64,000 nucleotides of DNA from Crateriforma conspicua (GTDB taxonomy: Bacteria; Planctomycetota; Planctomycetia; Pirellulales; Pirellulaceae). Shown piece after piece: positions 52,798 to 62,000 of this stretch. A program made the position numbers and the translations under genes. The stretch covers positions 744,001 through 808,000 of the forward strand of contig NZ_CP036319.1 in assembly GCF_007752935.1 (NCBI RefSeq). The letters are read 5' to 3'. The notes under the pieces are model-generated. The model did not search any database. It was not told the DNA's origin and saw only the letters and a list, made by a program, of their open reading frames with translations. Each line of letters starts with the position of its first letter. The stretch's first letter is position 1.

Positions 52798-53552
52798 TGT
52801 TCGGTCTCCGCAATCGCCTCCAAGCGTTTGGCGACTTCCGCGTGGCCGTTGGCCGCCGCGAACACGCCAGCGGTATCACCGTCGATGTCTTTGGAATCGA
52901 CTCGGGCACCGGCGTCCAGCAACAGATCCACCACGGACAGTTGACCTTCGGCTGCGGCGAACATCAGCGGCGTGAAGTTTTCCACCTTGTCGGCCAAGTT
53001 GGGATTCGCACCGCGACGTAGCAACAGTTTGACGGTGTCGACGTTGTCGGCGGTTGATGCGTACATCAGGGCGGTCCGTCCGGCGGAATCACGGTGATCG
53101 ACGACCGCGTCCTGATCCAACAGCAACTTGACGACTTCGGTGTGTCCGTTGAACGAAGCCAACTGCAGCGGGGTCCGTCCTTCGGGACCCACGGCGTCCG
53201 CGTCCAGCCCCTGACGGATACCGCTTCGAATCGCATCGGACAAGCCTTCTTCGGCGGCGGCGAAGAAAGCTTCTTGCGTCATCATCGGCACCGAACTGGA
53301 GATCGATGTGGATGCGGACTCCGCTGGATCGGCGGTGTCGTTCGGGGATGACGCGGTATCGTCGTTGGCCGTCGGGTTGGTGTCGTCCGATCCGGCATCC
53401 TGTTCGGAGGATTCCGCCGGCAATCCATCGTCACCTTCGATGGGGACGGTCGCCAAATCGGTGCCACCGCATCCGACCAGCACCACCAATGCCAGGGGTA
53501 GCAGGGACGCGGTGAACGTAACGGCAAGATTGCGATGGTGGGGACGCGTCAT
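52794..53552 (-). CDS. Ankyrin-repeat lipoprotein
   Basis: This 252-aa protein has a lipoprotein signal: hydrophobic helix ending LVVLVGC, with Cys at about residue 28 the lipidation site. A low-complexity Asp/Thr/Ser-rich linker (about 40-90) leads to at least four ankyrin repeats from about residue 115: GRTPLQLASFNGHTEVVKLL, GRTALMYASTADNVDTVKLL, FTPLMFAAAEGQLSVVDLL and DTAGVFAAANGHAEVAKRL. It is therefore an outer- or inner-membrane tethered protein-binding module. It is 63 bases downstream of the PilP-like gene, in the same direction, and overlaps the next small gene by 4 bases. Its target is unknown; a role beside the pilus/secretion complex is an inference. Confidence 0.85.
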   Translation of the reverse strand: MTRPHHRNLAVTFTASLLPLALVVLVGCGGTDLATVPIEGDDGLPAESSEQDAGSDDTNPTANDDTASSPNDTADPAESASTSISSSVPMMTQEAFFAAAEEGLSDAIRSGIRQGLDADAVGPEGRTPLQLASFNGHTEVVKLLLDQDAVVDHRDSAGRTALMYASTADNVDTVKLLLRRGANPNLADKVENFTPLMFAAAEGQLSVVDLLLDAGARVDSKDIDGDTAGVFAAANGHAEVAKRLEAIAETEQ

Positions 53553-53615
53553 CGTTTTCGGCTTTGGGGATGTGGTGACGAAGTGAGGTCACGATTCTCC
53601 CCAAGCTTAGCCGCT

Positions 53616-54107
53616 TCACCGATCGTCGAACATCGTCGCCGTCCAAGTCAGATTGTCGATGGCCAGGACGACATTGGGTGGATTGATTTTTACCACCCGA
53701 ATGTTCATGGCTTGGTCTCCTTCGCGCAGGATTTTGGTTTCGTCTTCGATCCGCAAGAACACGCGTGGGACCCCGACGTCGGCAAACCCCAAGACCTTCA
53801 CCTGGGATGCGTTAGCCCCGCGTACCGCGAACCCACTTCGTTCGTCTTGTTCACCGCCGGGGTACACAAAGGGATTGACCCGATCGGGGCTGACCGGATC
53901 GAACGCGACCGGCGTCGCTTGAATGTCGGCGGTTTGGGAATCCTGGCTCGGCGTCGCGGTGATGCCTGGGACCGGAACGGCGTTTTGAATCGCTTCCAAG
54001 GTGGTGGCCGCGTCGCCACAGCCCAGTGTGGTCGCACAGCCGATCGACCCGACCAGGTAAACCCAGTGCAAGCGCCCCGATTTCAAATCATCTGGCATGC
54101 GTTTCAT
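53616..54107 (-). CDS. PilP-like envelope protein of the pilus/secretion operon
   Basis: A 163-aa protein follows the secretin gene with a 4-base overlap (ATGA). The N-terminus has a short hydrophobic stretch (LHWVYLVGSIGCATTLGCG) that may be a lipoprotein or anchor signal, although the lipobox is imperfect. After a disordered Pro/Thr-rich part, a small beta domain ends the protein: ASQVKVLGFADVGVPRVFLRIEDETKILREGD and VVLAIDNLTWTATMF. Position and beta domain fit PilP or GspC-like proteins, which link the inner-membrane PilN/PilO pair to the secretin. The assignment is by context and weak similarity. Confidence 0.6.
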   Translation of the reverse strand: MKRMPDDLKSGRLHWVYLVGSIGCATTLGCGDAATTLEAIQNAVPVPGITATPSQDSQTADIQATPVAFDPVSPDRVNPFVYPGGEQDERSGFAVRGANASQVKVLGFADVGVPRVFLRIEDETKILREGDQAMNIRVVKINPPNVVLAIDNLTWTATMFDDR

Positions 54108-56518
54108 CGGCGGGGTTCCTTCACGATCACGGGTTCAAACAGCATCGGTTCGGACGCACTTTCCATGTCCATTGGCATTTCGCCCGGTATGGCGTCGGGT
54201 GATTCCGAAGGATGCCAAGTCGTCGGGGACTGGACCGTAGATTCCGGTACGGATGATTCGGAGATGACCCTTTCGCTGATGATGGTGGGGCTGCCGTGCA
54301 TCATCGGGTTCATCGTCGAACCGTAGCCGCCGATCATTTCCAATTCACGTGAACCACCATTGACGCGTGGGCGCGGATAGTGGTTGGGACAATTCGGATC
54401 GCGACAGTCCGGTGTCAGCGGGCATTGCGTGGCGTAGGGGACACTGTCCAACAGGCAATCGGTCACCCGGGCAGCATGCTGTTCCCGGGGCAACCCGACA
54501 TGGTTGGGAGTGATCATTTCCGGGCGAATGAAAACGATCAATTCGCTTTCCTGGATCTCCGTGTCGTGGCTGCGAAACAACTTTCCGAAAAACTTCATGT
54601 CTTTCAGGTAGGGAACGCCTGCTTGCGATTCCACAACGCGTCGTCTGCGCAGGCCACCCAGGACAAAGGTCTCGCCGTTGGCAACCCGCACGACCGTTGA
54701 CGCGTTTCGGCTGTCAATGATCGGATTGCCATTCAATTCGCCGACTTTCGTGCTGAACTCCGGTGCAACATTCAGTTCGATGGTTCCGTCGTCCGCGATA
54801 CGCGGTTGGACGGTCAATGTGATACCGGCGTCCTCGAATTCGATATCCGCCACCGCACCACCGACGCTTTGTTGCGCGGTTTGGACGGGCAACCTTTCGA
54901 CGATTTTGATTTCCGCTTGACGGCGGTCGCCGACGGTGATGCTGGGATTGGCCAGCAACTTGGCTTCTTCGGTTTGATCCAACGCGACGATCAGGCCTTC
55001 GACGTTTAGTTTCGATCCCGACGTTCCGAAAAGGAAACTACTGGACTTCGTCAGCACCGTTTCGGTGGTCGTTGCTACCGCGCCGGTGGTCGTGTCAACC
55101 GCGGTGGCCGCGGCGTCTTCGATCGGGGTGACCAGATCCGACAAAGCGCTCAATCGGGTCGCTGATCCCAGATTGCGACCGCCCGACCAGTTGATACCCA
55201 GGGCTTCGCGTTCGCTCATCCCGACGTCGTAGATCAACGCAGTGATGCGGACTTGTGGTCGCGGTCGGTCCAGTTGTTCGATCGCTCGGCGGGCAAGATC
55301 GACGCTGCGTGAATTGCCGCGAACCAGTATGCGGTTTTCATCCACGTACACCGCGACGGTCACGTCGGTGCCCAGGATTGATGCCAGTGATTCCTGCATC
55401 TGTTCGGCTTCGACGTACTGCAAGGCAAAGATGCGGATTTCATCGTTGGAATCGGTACCCAAAACGTCTGCCGTCGCCGTCGTTGATGATGCCGACGGCG
55501 TCGGTTCAGGTGACGTTCCAGCCTGCTGAGGCGTCGTTGGCGATAAGTTCCCGAAAAGGTTTTCGACCTGGCTGATCCGGTCCGGATAATCTCTGACCAA
55601 CACACGCTGCCGTCCGACTTCCAGCATCTGGCCGCGTTCGGACAACAGCATCCGCGCCGCATCGACGACCGCGGCGGGGTCATCCGACGGCGGGATTTGC
55701 AAGGTGCGCGACACGAACTCGGGATCGTCCGTTCCGACTTGGTCCACCGGCAATACGATCAGACTGTTGCCCGTTTGCTTGTAACCGTAGCCGGAAGCCG
55801 ACAAGATGGCCGAAAGAACTTCCCGTAACGGGGTTTCATGAAATGTCCCGCTGACGCTTCCCGTCACGGATTCACCGGCGACGATATTGATTTGCCAAAG
55901 GTCGCTTAGCAAAAAGACAACTTCTTGCAGCGGAGTTTCGCGAAACGTCACGGTCCCCCGCCGGTCCAGTGCTTCGGCAACGCTGGTCGGACGCATTGTC
56001 GTTGACGTGGCCGAGGTTCCCGGTGGCTGCGTTGGTCCAAGCGATGGGACGTTGTTCGCTTGGCCGGACGTGCCCGAGGAGGTGAATGTTGTTGCGGGCG
56101 ATGAATCTTGTTGTGCCGATGCGATCGAAACCGGATCGCCAGAACGGATGACTTTGGCTTGCGGACGCCAAACCATGGGGCGTCCGCGAGAATCCAGTGG
56201 CGTTTCACCGGGCGCGATCGGAACCGCGGTCAGCGGCCGAAGTCCCAGGGGTGTCAATCCGTCGCCGCTGACCTTTGTCAGTGGAGTGAAACAAACGACA
56301 AGACAAAAGGCCGAAAGCGCAAAGCTCCACGCGGCGGCGGAAAAGCGCCCGGTGGATTCAGTGAAACCGGTCGTGTGCCGTTGAACGTTGTTGGCCCCGC
56401 AAAGGCGCTGGGCATCAGAAACGCCGTCACGCCCGACGACGCGCAGCACGGCAGCGAACCGTCGGCTGTTGCCTGCGTCCTTGGCGTCGAAAGAATGCGA
56501 ATCGGCGTTGCCATCCAT
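54104..56518 (-). CDS. Secretin (PilQ/GspD-type outer-membrane pore)
   Basis: An 804-aa secretin forms a multimeric outer-membrane channel for a type IV pilus or type II secretion system. An N-terminal hydrophobic signal (SFALSAFCLVVCF) is followed by an STN-like domain (VTFRETPLQEVVFLLSDLW, about residues 185-260), N-domain EIRIFALQYVEAEQMQESL, then the secretin domain: LLANPSITVGDRRQAEIKI, GITLTVQPRIADDGTIELNVAPE, VVRVANGETFVLGG and the end signature VPYLKDMKFFGKLFRS with ELIVFIRPEMI. An about 100-aa Pro/Ser-rich tail follows. ATG 56518, 10 bases after the PilO stop, was preferred to ATG 56593 within pilO. Confidence 0.92.
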   Translation of the reverse strand: MDGNADSHSFDAKDAGNSRRFAAVLRVVGRDGVSDAQRLCGANNVQRHTTGFTESTGRFSAAAWSFALSAFCLVVCFTPLTKVSGDGLTPLGLRPLTAVPIAPGETPLDSRGRPMVWRPQAKVIRSGDPVSIASAQQDSSPATTFTSSGTSGQANNVPSLGPTQPPGTSATSTTMRPTSVAEALDRRGTVTFRETPLQEVVFLLSDLWQINIVAGESVTGSVSGTFHETPLREVLSAILSASGYGYKQTGNSLIVLPVDQVGTDDPEFVSRTLQIPPSDDPAAVVDAARMLLSERGQMLEVGRQRVLVRDYPDRISQVENLFGNLSPTTPQQAGTSPEPTPSASSTTATADVLGTDSNDEIRIFALQYVEAEQMQESLASILGTDVTVAVYVDENRILVRGNSRSVDLARRAIEQLDRPRPQVRITALIYDVGMSEREALGINWSGGRNLGSATRLSALSDLVTPIEDAAATAVDTTTGAVATTTETVLTKSSSFLFGTSGSKLNVEGLIVALDQTEEAKLLANPSITVGDRRQAEIKIVERLPVQTAQQSVGGAVADIEFEDAGITLTVQPRIADDGTIELNVAPEFSTKVGELNGNPIIDSRNASTVVRVANGETFVLGGLRRRRVVESQAGVPYLKDMKFFGKLFRSHDTEIQESELIVFIRPEMITPNHVGLPREQHAARVTDCLLDSVPYATQCPLTPDCRDPNCPNHYPRPRVNGGSRELEMIGGYGSTMNPMMHGSPTIISERVISESSVPESTVQSPTTWHPSESPDAIPGEMPMDMESASEPMLFEPVIVKEPRR

Positions 56519-56528
56519 GGCAAAGGGC

Positions 56529-57191
56529 CTAATGAAGAAGTAGTTGTCGTGTTTGTTGTGTCGGACGCCTTGCGACATCCTCGTCGGGTTCATCGGGGCG
56601 GGCGAGCAGACCGAACACGGTGAAACGAAGTTCCAGTGCGACGGGCGCCTCCGGCTTCATCGTCGGCAACACGTTCATCGTTCGCGTGGTCATGTACCAG
56701 CGTTGGCCGCCAATGGCCGTCAGGATTTTTTCAATCGCTTCCAGGCTGCCGTCGGCCCGCAAATCGACGTCGTGTGAATGCAAGTCATAGGGTGACATCC
56801 TTGCGAATTCAGGCATCACTTCCGCCGTCGGATCGTCGTTTACCGTCGCCCAGGATCGTTTGTTTCCGGTGTGGACTTCCAAACTTCGAATTCGTCCGCC
56901 GCCTTGACGCACGATTTCGACCAATCGTTCCCGGACATCGGACCGGTTATCGGGAATCACCGAACGGTCGTTCAGCGATTTCAGTTGTTCATTCAGTTCC
57001 CTTTCCATCTTGGCCAAACGCAGGCCGCGGTGACGAATTGCCGTCAGTTCGACTTCCATCTTGTCGAACTCAGCCATATCGCGTCGCAGTTCAAAGTACT
57101 CATCGACCCAGGGCAGTCCGATGCCGATGATTGCCCCCAAACTTGCGGTTGCCACGATTAGTCCGACTATACGGGTGTTAAGTCTTTGCAT
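56529..57191 (-). CDS. PilO-like inner-membrane assembly protein
   Basis: A 220-aa protein has one N-terminal membrane helix (RIVGLIVATASLGAIIGIGLPW, about 7-28), a coiled coil (about 35-75, with LTAIRHRGLRLAKMERELNEQL), and a ferredoxin-like C-terminal domain with SLEAIEKILTAIGGQRWYM and APVALELRFTVFGLLA. This is the layout of PilO, which forms a heterodimer with PilN in the periplasm. It starts 4 bases after the PilMN gene ends and is followed 10 bases later by the secretin. Likely anchored in the inner membrane. Confidence 0.8.
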   Translation of the reverse strand: MQRLNTRIVGLIVATASLGAIIGIGLPWVDEYFELRRDMAEFDKMEVELTAIRHRGLRLAKMERELNEQLKSLNDRSVIPDNRSDVRERLVEIVRQGGGRIRSLEVHTGNKRSWATVNDDPTAEVMPEFARMSPYDLHSHDVDLRADGSLEAIEKILTAIGGQRWYMTTRTMNVLPTMKPEAPVALELRFTVFGLLARPDEPDEDVARRPTQQTRQLLLH

Positions 57192-57195
57192 GACA

Positions 57196-58695
57196 TCAGT
57201 CCTCCGACGTCGAGTCGACGACAGGCAATGATTCTTTGTGCAGATGTAACCCGATCAAAAAGCGAATGCCGCGGGTTTGGGGCTCCGGGTTGGTGGCCTT
57301 CAAAGCGACCTGTTCGACCTCGGGCAACCGGCGAAACTGGCTGACTTGTTCATACACCAGTGATTCATCGGTGACGGTGCCGTCCAGCAGGATCTGGTGA
57401 CCGTCTTCCACGTGAAAGCTGTTCAACTTGCAGCGATCCAGCAAACTCTGTGTGATCTGGCGAAGGGTCAGGTTCCAGCGAGGTTCCGCTGCACCTTTTT
57501 CGATGCGTCGAAAGTGGTCCACCAGTTGGCGTCGCTGGGCCAAGGTCATCATGCGTGCTTTGGTGCGATACACCTCGGCCTGCATGGCGTCGCGTCGTTG
57601 GATGGCACGATCGGAAAGACCACGTTGACGGTGGACCATCGCAAACGATCCCAGCAACAGCACCGCCGCAACGAGAGCCGGCCAAGCGATCCGAAGAAAT
57701 TGTGTGGTGGTCGAAACATCCGGCGCACGGCGGACGTGGTCCAGTAAATCGGGAACGCCGTCGTTTTGGATTCCGATCAACAGCGGCAGGACCGTGGCCA
57801 CGACTGCCGTCGTGCCGCTTTCGTGCTCCGATTGCTCCAGGATGAACTCGCCACCGGACACGTTCAGCACGGAGGCATCGATGTCGTTGGAATCGTCAAA
57901 CAGATCTGCGGCGGCTTTGGCTTTTTCGGGGCTGCCACAGATCAGTAATTCGCCCAGGTTTCCGTCGGATAATTGCCGGTGTCGCTGGCAAAATCGGCGT
58001 AACCGTTCCAGGTGATTGATCACCGCGTCGTGGAAACCCTGCTCGTTGTTGGCCGCCGCCGGACGGTAATCCAAAAGCAACCGGCCTTCGAACGCGATGC
58101 CCACATCCCATTGGCGGCCGGTTCCGTCGGCGATCAGGGTCGGTGCCGCGTTGCAGTGGCCCAGGTGTCCGGCCAGACGTGCCAGGCTGTTCAGCGATGG
58201 TTCCAGCCACAAGACATTCAAATCTGCGGCCCGAAAGGCTTCATAGACCGTTTCGATCACGCCGCGGCTGGCTACACCGGTCACGGCGTAGTCGACCGAA
58301 GCAGCCAAACGTTCGCGAAAGGACCCGATGACCTTTTCACCCGGGCCCAGTTGTAGATAACGAGGGATCCGTGTGCCCAGCGTGTTCAGTTCGCTGTCGA
58401 CGTCCTGGGGATGGCCGGTCGTAATCCGGGTCACGCAATAATCGCCGTCCAGTGACGCCACGGTTGTGCCCTGGTCCATCTGGTGCTTGTGTCGCCAATG
58501 GATCAGGCAATCGACCAGGTCGGCCTGTGCCGCGGGACTCAGCCATCCGTCGGGGCGCGGGCAGTGGATCGCCTCGATCGCGATCCGGTGGCTTGGACCC
58601 TCGGTCGGCGTGGCGATGGCCAGTTGCAACAGATCACGTTCGATACGCAACCCGAATCGCTGGCGGACGTCGGTGGTGAATGAACTTTGGGGCAT
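57196..58695 (-). CDS. PilM-PilN fusion protein
   Basis: A 499-aa protein joins two pilus proteins normally made separately. Residues about 10-300 form an actin-like ATPase fold (PilM/GspL-like) with CVTRITTGHPQDV, TGVASRGVIETVYEAFRAADLNVLWLEPSLNSLARL, and PTLIADGTGRQWDVGIAF (the phosphate-loop-like Asp-Gly-Thr-Gly). A membrane helix at about 347-366 (AWPALVAAVLLLGSFAMVH) leads to a coiled coil and a PilN-like ferredoxin domain (LTLRQITQSLLDRCKLNSF; HQILLDGTVTDESLVYEQVSQFRRLPEVEQVALK). Topology fits: ATPase-like half inside, PilN half in the periplasm. Similar fused GspL-type proteins are known in type II secretion. It heads the operon. Confidence 0.82.
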   Translation of the reverse strand: MPQSSFTTDVRQRFGLRIERDLLQLAIATPTEGPSHRIAIEAIHCPRPDGWLSPAAQADLVDCLIHWRHKHQMDQGTTVASLDGDYCVTRITTGHPQDVDSELNTLGTRIPRYLQLGPGEKVIGSFRERLAASVDYAVTGVASRGVIETVYEAFRAADLNVLWLEPSLNSLARLAGHLGHCNAAPTLIADGTGRQWDVGIAFEGRLLLDYRPAAANNEQGFHDAVINHLERLRRFCQRHRQLSDGNLGELLICGSPEKAKAAADLFDDSNDIDASVLNVSGGEFILEQSEHESGTTAVVATVLPLLIGIQNDGVPDLLDHVRRAPDVSTTTQFLRIAWPALVAAVLLLGSFAMVHRQRGLSDRAIQRRDAMQAEVYRTKARMMTLAQRRQLVDHFRRIEKGAAEPRWNLTLRQITQSLLDRCKLNSFHVEDGHQILLDGTVTDESLVYEQVSQFRRLPEVEQVALKATNPEPQTRGIRFLIGLHLHKESLPVVDSTSED

Positions 58696-58780
58696 GTCAG
58701 GCGCGGATTTCGATGGATGTTCCGCCGAAAGCTAGGTCACGCCGCGGGGCATTGCCGGCAGGATCGCCAAAGTTCTTCAG

Positions 58781-58809
58781 TTGACCCAAATTCTTTAAGC
58801 CCGTAACTT
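58781..58809 (+). promoter_or_regulatory. Candidate sigma-70 promoter of secA
   Basis: TTGACC and TAACTT are separated by 17 bases. The -35 match is good; the -10 match is moderate (three of six). It would give a leader of roughly 240 bases for secA. The inverted repeat 58801-58831 would cover the start site. Weak, sequence-only evidence. Confidence 0.35.
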
Positions 58810-58831
58810 GAGAATTTGAAACAAGTTACGG
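58801..58831. repeat. 10-bp inverted repeat, possible operator
   Basis: CCGTAACTTG and CAAGTTACGG face each other across 11 bases. The position, overlapping a candidate promoter in a divergent region, fits a repressor-type operator. It could also form a hairpin at the start of the secA leader, followed by CGATTTTATT as in a terminator or attenuator. Confidence 0.6.
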
Positions 58832-59059
58832 CGATTTTATTGGGCCCGGTCCGGGACGATGCGGTCGCCTCGGACACGCCACCGGTGCGTTGAACTGGCA
58901 CACTTGGTGGCTGCCTGCTAAAGAACACGCTTGCACAGCCTGTATCGGTCCGTCCGATCACGGCAGATTTTCCGCTTTTTGCGGTGTGGTCCCGCCCCAC
59001 TTGGGCCGTATCCCATCGGGCGGCCGCTGATCGTCCAACGATCCACCCCCACAAGAAAC

Positions 59060-62000
59060 ATGTCAATTTTGGAAAGAATTTGGGACGCCCTCGGGCTCCT
59101 TTTCGGCGGTCTGTTCGGATCGTTCGATCGCCTGTTCACTTCCGTTTTCGGATCGGCCAACGCCCGTCAGGTCGCCAAGCTGCAACAGCGTGCCGATCGG
59201 ATCACGGAAATGGAGCCCAAGTATCAGGCAATGTCCGATGAGGAATTGCGTGAACAGACGGCTTTGTTTCGCAAGCGGCTGCGCGACGGTGAAACGCTGG
59301 ATGACATCTTGGAAGAAGCTTTCGCGGTATGTCGCGAAGGCAGCCGTCGCCATTTGGGCATGCGCCACTACGACGTTCAGCTGATCGGCGGCATGGTCCT
59401 TCACGGCGGCGCCATCGCCGAAATGGTTACCGGTGAAGGGAAAACTTTGGTCGCGACCTTGCCGGCGTATTTGAACGCCTTGGAAGGCAAAGGCGTTCAC
59501 GTCGTGACGGTCAACGATTACTTGGCCCGCCGTGACATGGAATGGATGGCCCCGCTGTACATGAATCTGGGCCTGACGGTGAACGCCATTCAATCGGGCA
59601 TGTCGATCGCCGAAAAACAGGCGGCCTACATGTGCGACATCACCTATGGGACCAACAACGAATTCGGCTTCGATTATCTGCGGGACAACATGCGTCCGGC
59701 GGCCAAGGGTGACGACCGTTACCCACCCGAAGCCCAGCAGTGCCAAGGGCCGCTGAACTACGCCATCATCGACGAAGTCGACAATATTTTGATCGACGAA
59801 GCGCGGACTCCGTTGATCATCAGTGGGCCTGCCGACCTGGACCTTGGACGATACAGCGAAGCGGATCGCGTCGCGAGACAGCTGACCAAGGAAACGCATT
59901 TCACGGTTGATGAAAAGCAACACAACGTGACGCTGACCGATGACGGCGTCCGCAAGGCCGAAGAATTGGCCGGCGTGGAAAGCTTTTACACCGCGGGCAA
60001 CATGGAATGGCCGCACTTGATCGACAACGCGCTGAAGGCTCATTTCCTTTACAAGCGTGATGTCAATTATGTGATCAAAGATCGCCAAATCGTCATTGTT
60101 GATGAATTCACCGGACGCTTGATGGAAGGTCGACAGTGGAGCGACGGGCTTCACCAAGCGGTTGAAGCGAAGGAAGGCGTGCCGATCAAACAGGAAACTC
60201 AGACCTTCGCGACCGCTTCGCTTCAAAACATCTTCAAGATGTACAAAAAGCTGTCCGGGATGACCGGGACGGCCATGACCGAAGCCGATGAGTTTTGGAA
60301 GATCTACAAGCTGGACGTGGTGGCGATCCCGACCAACCGTGGATTGCAGCGGATCGAACACCCCGACTTGATCTATCTGACCGAAAAAGACAAGTTCGCC
60401 GCCTTGGCCGATGAAGTCGAACGCACCAACAAGTGGGACGTGTTGACCATCAAAGACGGCACCGAACTTTGGGGTCAGATCCAAGATGAAAACGACGAAA
60501 CGATCCAAATCGTTCTGAAGAACGAGAAACAGGCCGAGTCGGTTCCGCGTTCAAAAGTCACCAAGGTCGAACGGCACGGTCGCCCCGTCCTGATCGGGAC
60601 GGTCAGCATTGAAAAGAGCGAACGCTTGAGCCAGTTGCTGGAACGCCGTGGCATCCAACACGACGTTCTGAATGCGAAGAATCACGGTCGTGAAGCAGAA
60701 ATCGTTTCGCAGGCCGGTCGCCTGGGGGCCGTCACGATCGCGACCAACATGGCCGGTCGGGGCACCGACATTATCTTGGGCGGTAATCCCGAGACGATGG
60801 CCTGGGCCCAGTTGCAACACAAATACGCAACGCGTTTGGATGTCCCCGACGACGAATGGAATGCGTTGGTCAAAGAAATTGACCAGCGTGAAAACATGTC
60901 GGTCGAAGGCCAGCAGGTTCGCGAAATCGGCGGGCTGTATGTGCTGGGGACCGAGCGTCACGAATCGCGACGGATCGACTTGCAGCTTCGTGGACGTTGT
61001 GGTCGACAGGGTGATCCCGGTTCCAGTCGCTTCTTCCTGTCGTTGGAAGATGATTTGATGCGGATCTTTGCCGGCGATTTCGTCAAGAGCATGATGGAAC
61101 GTCTGGGAATGAAGGAAGGCGAAGCGATCGAATCATCGCTGGTCACCCGACGTATCGCCGCGGCACAAAAGAAGGTCGAAGAACGCAACTTCGAAATTCG
61201 AAAGAGTCTGTTGGACTATGACGAAGTCATGGACGAACAGCGGAAACGCGTTTACCGGTATCGCCAAAACCTGTTGGACGGACACAGCAGCCGCCAAATG
61301 GTGCTGGAACTGATTCATGGTCAAATCGACAAGTTTGTCGAAACCTTCTTGGATCCCGACTATGGCGTCGAATCATTTGCCGCGTTCGCCGGTGCCCAAC
61401 TGAAGTGCCAGTTGGACCCACGCGAATTCCGCAACATGGATTTCGATATGGCGGATTCGTATGCCAAGGATCAGGCCGAGCGAGCATCGGAAGTGACCGT
61501 CAACGAAGCGGTCGAAGAAAACCTGCCTGAGGGCATGGAAGACGAATGGAACTGGAAAGCGTTGACCCACTGGGCCAACACGCGGCTGGAAGCCAATTAC
61601 CAGGACCACCAGCTGAAACGGATGGATCGCGATGACATGATCGACGAGTTCATCGAAAAGGCACATGCACTGGTTGAAAAGACTGATCTGTCCGAAGGCC
61701 AACCGTTGCTGGATGCCGATTTCGGGCTGCGAACCCTGTGCGCTTGGATGCGACACAAGTTCGGCATCGAAGTCACGCCGGAAGAATTTCGGGAAGTCGA
61801 GGATCGTCGCCAAGTCGCCGCTGCGTTGATGAAGCGGGCCGAAGATGCCTATGCGGAAAAGGAAGCGGAGTACCCGGTGCTGACCGGCATTTCACGCTTC
61901 ACGCAAAAACAGGGCGCGCAGGTATCCCTGGATCGCGAGGGCTTGGTCGATTGGGTCCGCGGACGATTCAAAGTTGAATTGCCCGTCGACGATGTCAAGC

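Larger units (their letters stand above)
58696..59059. other. Divergent intergenic region between the pilus-type operon and secA
   Basis: These 364 bases separate pilMN (minus) and secA (plus). They contain one promoter-like pair at 58781-58809 and a 10-bp inverted repeat at 58801-58831 that overlaps it. The rest (58835-59059) is leader for secA, with no gene supported. Confidence 0.55.

Noticed and set aside
59063-60508. 481-codon minus-strand frame
   Set aside because: It is the antisense of secA, whose conserved motifs are beyond doubt. The translation matches no known family.
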